Positions 57,390-64,000 of a stretch of 64,000 nt of DNA are shown piece after piece; the stretch's first letter is position 1; each line of letters starts with the position of its first letter. The DNA lies in NCBI GenBank assembly GCA_039519185.1, contig CM076854.1, positions 160,048,666-160,112,665 on the forward strand. The letters are read 5' to 3'. The DNA is from Astragalus membranaceus. Lineage: Eukaryota; Streptophyta; Magnoliopsida; Fabales; Fabaceae. The position numbers and the translations under genes are program-made. The notes beneath the pieces are model-generated. The model worked only from the letters and a program-made list of their open reading frames with translations, had not been told where the DNA came from and made no database searches.

Positions 57390-58449
57390 TTTGCAGCCTC
57401 TCAGACTCGAAATCAATGTAACTGTTGTTTTAGCTTTTTGATTCAAGGTTTATTTTGTGTTTGTTTGCTGAGAAATGTTACATTAGCTAGTCAGCGAGAT
57501 TTCCTGTGAATTAGATTTCTCAGCAACCGAGCACAGTGAAAGTGTTTAGCTTTCTGATTGCTAAAACTGATGTGTTGTCTTGTAATTTGATCAGCGAAAG
57601 CTAGCGCAAAGATCAGAAAGAGTTAAGTCTGTGGATCTACATCCAACAGAACCATGGTAATGCCTTGTCGTTGGCTGTGTTGTGTGATTTCCTCTATGGA
57701 ATTATTTTATGATGTAAAACTATATTTAAACCATCTTTACATTTTGTTGCTCAATACCTGGAATTGGATATGTCATTTGGTCTTTCTCAAATGTGGCATC
57801 TGTTTGGATAGTTTACCAGAATTTGTCAGTAATGGTTATGTTTGTTATATGAGAAGCTTGTTGACATTATTCATTTACTGTGGAGATTAGAAATAGGTGA
57901 AAAGTGAATATTCGGACGTTTTGCTAAATTGGATCATTTTACCATCATTAACGCAGGATTCTAGCAAGTTTATACTTCGGAACTGTCTGTATCTGGAACT
58001 ACCAATCTCAGGTGTGTCAATTATTTATAATTCAGATGTCTTATATTGTCATAAAACCAAAATTGTGAAATGTAATTTCTATATGTTGGCATTTGAGTCA
58101 GACACGGGTGCTTATTGATTGATCTCCTGACAAGCCACCTTTTGCATGGTGCCTATATATAATGAACTGCATGGTGCCTATTATTATGGCTTCCTTCATA
58201 TTTAAAGCAACCACATATTCTCTTTTTTAAGCAAACTAGTTTGTATCAGAAGCATTGTTCAAGATGTTGGTGTTCCATATTACACTTTTCTCAGATTTTA
58301 CCAAAACTATATTTTTGCATTATGGGTATACTCTATTCAGTTTTTTTTTAAAATTTTATGGTGATTTAATCTCCTTGCAGGCTTGAGAACACATTGAACT
58401 ACGATCTTGAAAGAGTTTGGGCTATTGGATATCTGAAGGGTTCACGTCG
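57390..58449 (+). pseudogene. Captured coatomer beta' subunit exons
   Basis: Pieces: near 57396 PLRLEI; 57595-57656 RKLAQRSERVKSVDLHPTEP; 57957-58011 ILASLYFGTVCIWNYQSQ, joining the previous piece through a split Trp codon; and 58381-58449 LENTLNYDLERVWAIGYLKG then SRR. They match the N-terminus and a later WD40-repeat segment of the COPI coatomer beta' subunit, with the exons between omitted. Borders are GT-AG. Joining the third to the fourth piece would shift the frame, so no continuous protein is made. Confidence 0.8.
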
Positions 58450-58629
58450 GTGAGGGTTTTTCTTTATAAGTCAAATATCTGCCAGTAATTTCTTTATCTA
58501 ATAATAATACTTCTTAGGCCCTTAAATCATTTTGAGTTGGACAATAAAGTCTAATCTTGCCTCTATAATATTCATATCTGATTAGGATTAGATAACAATT
58601 TTTCTCTTCCTTTAAGTTGGACAATAAAG

Positions 58630-58884
58630 TCTAATCTTGAAGAAACTGGAAGGCCTGTTCTTCCAGCTCTAGTTCAGGTGAACAAATTGAAATTACTAGT
58701 TAAACCAATTTAATCCTACATTAATCTATATTGTCCTTGAACTGATGATGAAGAGGATATATACTTAACTATGCTATGCATTGGTCACTAACAGGTTGCT
58801 GAAAGAGAAGGGAAGTACCTTGTGGAGTTGTTCAACAAAATAGGGAAACAGAATGGAGCAAAGGCTTTCTCTGCAAAAGACTAG
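58630..58884 (+). pseudogene. Captured NDA-type alternative NAD(P)H dehydrogenase exons
   Basis: 58630-58677 gives LEETGRPVLPALVQ with a GTGAAC donor, and 58795-58884 gives VAEREGKYLVELFNKIGKQN then GAKAFSAKD and a stop TAG. This matches the C-terminal region of plant type II (internal, NDA-type) NAD(P)H dehydrogenases of mitochondria. The true protein continues well past this point, so the stop is new. The sequence CTAGTGTAATAACTAGGATT is duplicated just after it (58881 and 58931), and a 24-bp repeat (GTTGGACAATAAAGTCTAAT) lies before it. Confidence 0.6.
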
Positions 58885-59453
58885 TGTAATAACTAGGATT
58901 TTGTACTAAAGAGAAGGGGAGTATCTTATACTAGTGTAATAACTAGGATTTTGTCCTTTACTATTGTTCCCAGGTTTCCCCCTTATTCTCTTTGGTTTTT
59001 CCACTAACTGATTTTGTTCTCTCACTACTTTAGGCTTTTTCAGAAACTTTATAAGTATAGGGGATGAGTATAGTTATAACTTGTAAGGAAATGAACTATC
59101 TTTGTAATGATTAACTTTGATCTCATCTAATGGAAGCTCCTATTTTGTAATATTGCTTGTGTATTAGTATTTATTATTAGTTGGTTGTTGCCAGCGTATG
59201 ATTTAATTTTTTTTTTTATATTTGCGACGGATTTGCGACGAAAGTTGCGACGGATTTGCGACGAAATTTTGCGATGGATTTGCGACGGAATATTTTGCGA
59301 CGGAAAAATCCGTCGCAGAAAATTTGCGACAAGTGTTTTTGCGACGGAATTTTATCCGTCGCAAATGCCGTCGGAAATGTCATTTTGTGACGGAATTTCC
59401 TGCATTTGCGACGGATATTTCCGTCGCAAATCAGCGATTTTCTTGTAGTGGCA

Positions 59454-61100
59454 TGGCGATGAGATGGCGTGGGGGTGGAGGAGAGTACTACTCTAATCCC
59501 CAGCACATAGTTTTTCTCCTTGTGCCCGTCCCCACAGTCCTCTTGGGGACCTCGTAAAATGTTAAAAAAATCACCAAAAACCCAAATTAAAATTTGATAA
59601 TTCAAAGAAAAATACAATAGTTAGACTAAACAAATCATAGTTTAATATTTTAATATAAAATGATATAAAATTTAGTCCTTGTATATTTTGATATTAATTC
59701 AAAAGATAAAATTAAAACATAAAAGTTAGCATATATTAATAATTTATAAATATTTTTAATTAAAAGACATTTTTTTTGATCTAATGGAATTAAAACACAT
59801 ATAAGAAGACTAAAAAACCAATTACTTATGATAAAATATACATCTATAATAAGGGTATTTATGTAATGTACTTGAGACAGGGAATGATCTCTATCCCCAT
59901 CCTTGAATTGGCAGCAGAGGAATCATCTCTCCCGTCCCCGTCTCAACCTGAAAAAATTCCTTGCTTGCGGAGGATTATGGGGAAATCCTTGTGGAGATCC
60001 CCACGCTCATGGTAGAAATTGCAATTTGAACCCTCTCCTTCTACATTCTCTCAATCATCCTACACACTCTCTATCTCTCTCATAAGTTCTTATAATCTTT
60101 CTTACTTTTTCTATCTCTTAAATATATTATTTAAGTATTCTAAGGTATAATAGAACCATTTTTCACAAACTCTGAATTTTCGTAAATACATGACACAAAA
60201 TAAATTAATTATATCTAATGCTAAGATATAATAAAACCAATTCTAACTATGATGCAGTTAAATTGGAACTCGTGCCTTGAATTATGGATTGAAAGTATAG
60301 AAATTGGCATTTACAATAATGAACAATACGTAGGCAGTGTTTGATTATTTTATCATATTTTATGTGATTGTCGGCTCATACTATGTATGATTTGATAGCA
60401 TTATACGATTTGTTTATATATTGAGTTTTGAATTGAATATTGAATATGATGTGATTTCCTTGAGGTAAAATTAATTAAACCTTATCTTCTATTATTAAAT
60501 GATACAACATTACTATTATCATTTTCAGCAAATGTGCAATATAATATTTACCCATTTGATTAATTGCTTTATAAGGTTAAATTTAGTGGTAATATATATA
60601 CTCATTATAAAAATAATCAATTTTTTTAACCTTTAAATAATAAAATCAATAGGACTTAGTGATCATAAATATGGCAAACAGAGTGAAAATACGTAAAATT
60701 CCATTAGGTCTTCAGTAACGGGATATTACACGACATTGTAACCAAAATTGAACTCCATAACAAAAACTAATAGGGGGGGTGTATTGGTTTTATAGGTTTT
60801 TTGAAGAGAAAATATTTATTTATTTAGTTTTATGGGTTTTTTGTAAAAGAAATTGTTTTTTTAAAAAGAAAAAAATAAAAAACGAAAAGGCGCTGCATTA
60901 GTAAAACAGGGGTGCGAATAACGTACAGAAACCCAATTTACATTTTCTGGGTTTTAAGAAGTGGCCTGTGAACTGGGCTTTCAAGGGGGGCAATATAATT
61001 AAAGAAAGTGGGTGTAAAACTAAATCTGACATTATTTTTTAAAAAATAAAATATAATAAATAAAGATTAAAGGGATGTATATAAGGGAAGTATCAAAAGA
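59454..61100. other. Non-genic AT-rich stretch with GC-rich MITE-like pieces
   Basis: Two pieces rich in TCCCC/GGGGA (about 59470-59560 and 59880-60020) may be remains of one inverted-repeat element, but clean ends were not seen. The remainder has no recognisable content. Confidence 0.35.
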
Positions 61101-61212
61101 GGGAACCCTAATTTCCTCTACTCCTTCTCAGCGCCGCACAACTCCATTTAGAGAGAGAAGTGCGAAATTTTTGAAAACAATGAATACCAGAGAGAGAAAG
61201 AAGAAGAAAGAA

Positions 61213-61392
61213 TGGGAGAGAAAAAGGAAGGGAGAGGGACGACGATGATGGGGGCTTTGCCGGATAGGGAAGCGATGCGCGATGGTGAGGGAGAGCTCAC
61301 GGTGAAGACGATGTGTGGTCGACCGTTCCTTGGCCGGCGTGGAAGACGACAGCGGCGACGGACAGCTTCAAGTGGTGCAACGTCAAAATAGT
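61213..61392 (+). CDS. Short hypothetical frame in a GC-rich block
   Basis: A 59-codon frame begins MGEKKEGRGTTMMG and ends RRRTASSGATSK. It lies in a purine- and GC-rich island (61110-61500) preceded by TATA-like AT-rich DNA, reminiscent of a plant 5' UTR or first exon. No homologue was recognised, and antisense frames overlap. It may well be non-coding. Confidence 0.15.
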
Positions 61393-62127
61393 ATTACGAT
61401 GGGAGTCACGACTGCAAAAAAGGGGGGGATTCACGGCGACATTGGGCACACGGCCACTGCAGAAAAGCTTCCATTGAACAATGGTTTCAGGAGCTGATTC
61501 GTTTTTTGTCGCTACTGATGCTTGAATCTTCGAATTGATTATTTGGTTTAGTATATGTAGTTGGAATAAATGATTTGTAAATGATTCCAGAGGTGGTGCC
61601 AAATCCACCCTAAAATCGCTCTTGAGTGAGTAGATGAAAGTCAAGATTATTGAAGGGTGGAGAGGCTTCTAAAGGAAGGAGTGGGTGAGAGGATAAGTGT
61701 ATTCAGAAAGAGAGAAGAGAGATGTATGCTTATTTTGGATATTGCTCTTTTGCTTTTTCTTTTTGAATTTGAATGTATTATATTTTTTGAACAATTTCAA
61801 TGTATCATTAAAATCACAATTATCAGTATTTAAAACTTTTTGACTGGACATTAATTGTTTTGGATGCCTATTTGGATGCCACGTAATTATACAGATTAAT
61901 GCGTGGAATTTATGATGATGACTTGGATTTTTTTTAACGATAGTGTGGACGTCTACATGGATAGTCTACATGGACTATTCATGAACTTATATAATTATGA
62001 TATATATATGTGTGTGTGTGTTTTTTTGAATTTTAATAATTCAATCAATCTGTAAATGTAAACACCTGCAAATATATACATAAATATTAATAATAAAATC
62101 ATATCAATTTAAATTAAAAAAAGAAGT

Positions 62128-62163
62128 TGTATACCCGTGCGGTGCACATATCATACACACTAA
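62128..62163 (+). mobile_element. Possible Helitron-like 3' terminus
   Basis: ACCCGTGCGGTGCAC contains a short stem (GTGC/GCAC) and is followed 12 bases on by CTAA then T. The hairpin is weaker than at the other two sites, so this is tentative. Confidence 0.35.
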
Positions 62164-62367
62164 TAGATCTCAAAAGGGAGCAATTCATTTATGGTCAAAA
62201 TACCAACACTTAATATTTGGTCAAACCCAATGAAATACCGCCAACACATTAAAAAAGATAATAGCTTTTTTATTAAAAAACAAACAGCTGGAAGTTGGGA
62301 AAAAACAAAAGTAGAGTAACCCAAAGGTTGTTCCCTCTACCTTCTTCACCTTCTGATCACCCTATTC

Positions 62368-63062
62368 TAGGGGTGGACACCGGTCTGTTACGGCCGGATT
62401 CGGTCCAGAAAACCCCAATCCGTCAGAACCCGCGGTTGAAAAGATGAGGCCCATCTCCGACCGTTTTCTATGTCGGTTTCTTCGGGTGGTGGGTATGGCG
62501 GTTAGACGGGTGGTCGGGTGGGCTCCGTCGGTTACCAAGTGAAAGAATAGAAGAAACGAAGCAGAATCTTTACCATGGTTTTTTCTGAAACTCGAAGAAT
62601 AGTTGAAGAAGATGAAGTCTCGAAGAAGAAGAAGAAAAGTCTATATAACATAAAATATAAAGTGGTCTCACGTTTTTCTATTTTGAATAGAGAAATATTA
62701 TTTAATTAAAAACAATTATAGTCAAAACTGAAAAGTGGGGAACGACTAGTGATGTAGTAACAGTAAGTACTCATGGGGACTCTAAAAACTGAAAAGTAAT
62801 AAGTATTCATGGGGACTCTAAAAACTGAAACGTGAATGTGAGAGTGAGACGCGTGAGTGAAACGTTTTTAACCAATTTGGACTTCGGTCGGTTTCGGTTT
62901 AAATTGGATTTGATAGTCTCCACCGCCATCGGCCAAACAAAGCCGTTTTTAACCAATTTGGGCTTCCAGTTACCCGAATTTGGGCCCAATCCGAACCGAC
63001 AGCAATTTTTCAAATCGGGTCTCGAACGGGTTATGCGGGTTCGCTGATATTGTCCACCCCTA
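62368..63062. mobile_element. hAT-type non-autonomous element with 8-bp target duplication
   Basis: The ends TAGGGGTGGACA and TGTCCACCCCTA are inverse, flanked by a perfect CCCTATTC direct repeat (62360-62367 and 63063-63070). It is 695 bp, rich in GGTCGG/CCGACC inside, with no transposase. Confidence 0.85.
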
Positions 63063-63070
63063 CCCTATTC

Positions 63071-64000
63071 TATTCAATTTGAAAAATAAACTTCACAACA
63101 TTTTTTGACCGAAACCAAATCATATATATTATTTCACTTTCAAGAATGTGTGTATACAAGATAGAATGTAACAATGAACGAATAGAATGTAACATTGAAC
63201 CTAGAGCTAGCATAGGCTTGCTACCATTGCGAAGGGTATAAACAACAACATTAGTTTGTCTTCGAATATAGCTTATCCTAAAGCTTAAAAGTGTGTTTGG
63301 ATGAGGCAATTTTATAGGGTAATGTAATTTAAGGGGGTAATTCAAATGCTTCAAACCGAATTAACTTGTTTGGATAATAAATGTGGAGAATTTTCAAAAT
63401 GAATGGATTTTATAAAGTATTTTAGTAAAACTAAATTTAGAGAATTTGAAATACCACCTAAAAATGAAGAATTCGAAAAAAAAATTCTTACTAAAAATGT
63501 TATTTAAAAAAATATTGTTTTTTGCACAATTATTTTCTTCAAATAAAATAACTTTTCAAAAATTTCAAATTGCTCTCTCTCTCCTTCTCTCCCTCGCTTT
63601 CTCTCCCGCTCTCTCCCCCTCTCCCTCCCTCCCTTTCCCTCTCCCTCCCTCTGCCTCCGTCCCTCCCTCTATCTCTCTCATGTTTGCAACAGTAATTCTT
63701 AGAATGTGGTTAAGGCCTAACTCAACCCCACAAAACCGGCTTATAAGGTGAGGGTTGCCTCCCACTTATAAACTCTTTTGAGACCATAACTCTTTTGTGT
63801 CCTCTGCATCCCCGTTAGTGATCATAGTCAGTTAGTCACATAACAAATCCATTTTGCCACATTATGCGAGCCTCCAATTATTATTATGGTTGGTCTGAGA
63901 AAAAAATGCTTGTGCTATTCGGATTAGAACTAGCTAGATTTTTAACGTGACAGTCTTTGGTTACGCATCACTTTACAGTGCCCTTTGTATAAAATATTGA
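63071..64000. other. Non-genic end of window with a legume-type dispersed repeat
   Basis: A CT-rich stretch lies at 63570-63680. At 63706-63790 the sequence GGCCTAACTCAACCCCACAA and ACCGGCTTATAAGGTGAGGG resembles a repeat I associate with legume genomes, probably an LTR-derived or TRIM-like fragment. The identification is from memory and tentative. Confidence 0.35.

Larger units (their letters stand above)
54054..59450 (+). mobile_element. 5.4-kb CACTA element carrying fragments of four host genes
   Basis: It starts CACTACAAGAAAAAGCC and ends GATTTTCTTGTAGTG, with GCA on both sides (54051-54053 and 59451-59453). Subterminal arrays of TTTGCGACGG/CCGTCGCAAA motifs fill 54100-54340 and 59220-59440. 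Between them are exon-like pieces resembling NUA, an MLO-type protein, coatomer beta' and an NDA-type dehydrogenase, all on the plus strand and mostly with original splice sites. No transposase is present. CACTA elements are known to pick up host gene pieces (for example Tgm in soybean and Pack-CACTA elements). The number of source genes here is notable. Confidence 0.85.

Overview
This looks like nuclear DNA of a dicot plant, most likely a papilionoid legume: AT-rich, with intron-split plant genes set in dense transposon debris. The lineage is inferred from repeat families and gene content and is not proven. Only three genes look intact, all in the block 36.3-49.2 kb: a spliceosomal cyclophilin of the CYP18-2/PPIL1 type on the minus strand, an ELM1-type mitochondrial fission protein on the plus strand, and the decapping cofactor DCP1 on the plus strand. 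The first two are head to head across a 155-bp spacer with site II-like motifs, which suggests a shared promoter.

Layout: 0-6 kb has a duplicated promoter-like segment before a broken AVT1-type amino-acid transporter fragment, a LINE stub, a fragment resembling a caulimovirid movement protein beside a TA microsatellite, and foldback MITEs. 6.0-16.2 kb is one large Mutator-like element with terminal inverted repeats, a FAR1-type transposase pseudogene (minus) and an Ulp1-like C48 protease gene (plus). Many copies of a GGTTAG-N6-CTAACC type motif run through its ends and introns. 17.1-19.9 kb holds two nested Mutator-type elements, each with a perfect 9-bp target duplication. 20.4-26.7 kb has a CACTA end and a 5.3-kb CACTA element. 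26.9-36 kb holds hAT elements, a decayed LINE, a truncated hAT transposase and minisatellites.

49.7-53.6 kb has two Helitron-like 3' ends and two RPA-like OB-fold relics; one RPA relic is split by a Mutator-type insertion. 54.05-59.45 kb is a CACTA element that has picked up exons resembling four unrelated host genes (nuclear pore anchor NUA, an MLO-type protein, coatomer beta' and an NDA-type alternative NAD(P)H dehydrogenase), all on the same strand. 59.5-64 kb is mostly non-genic, with a Helitron-like end and a hAT-type element.

The three host genes serve unrelated housekeeping roles (splicing, mitochondrial division, mRNA decapping) and do not form a pathway. The strongest candidates for novelty are the multi-gene CACTA capture, the dispersed palindromic motif in the Ulp1-carrying Mutator-like element, and tRNA-like A/B boxes within Mutator-type inverted repeats.
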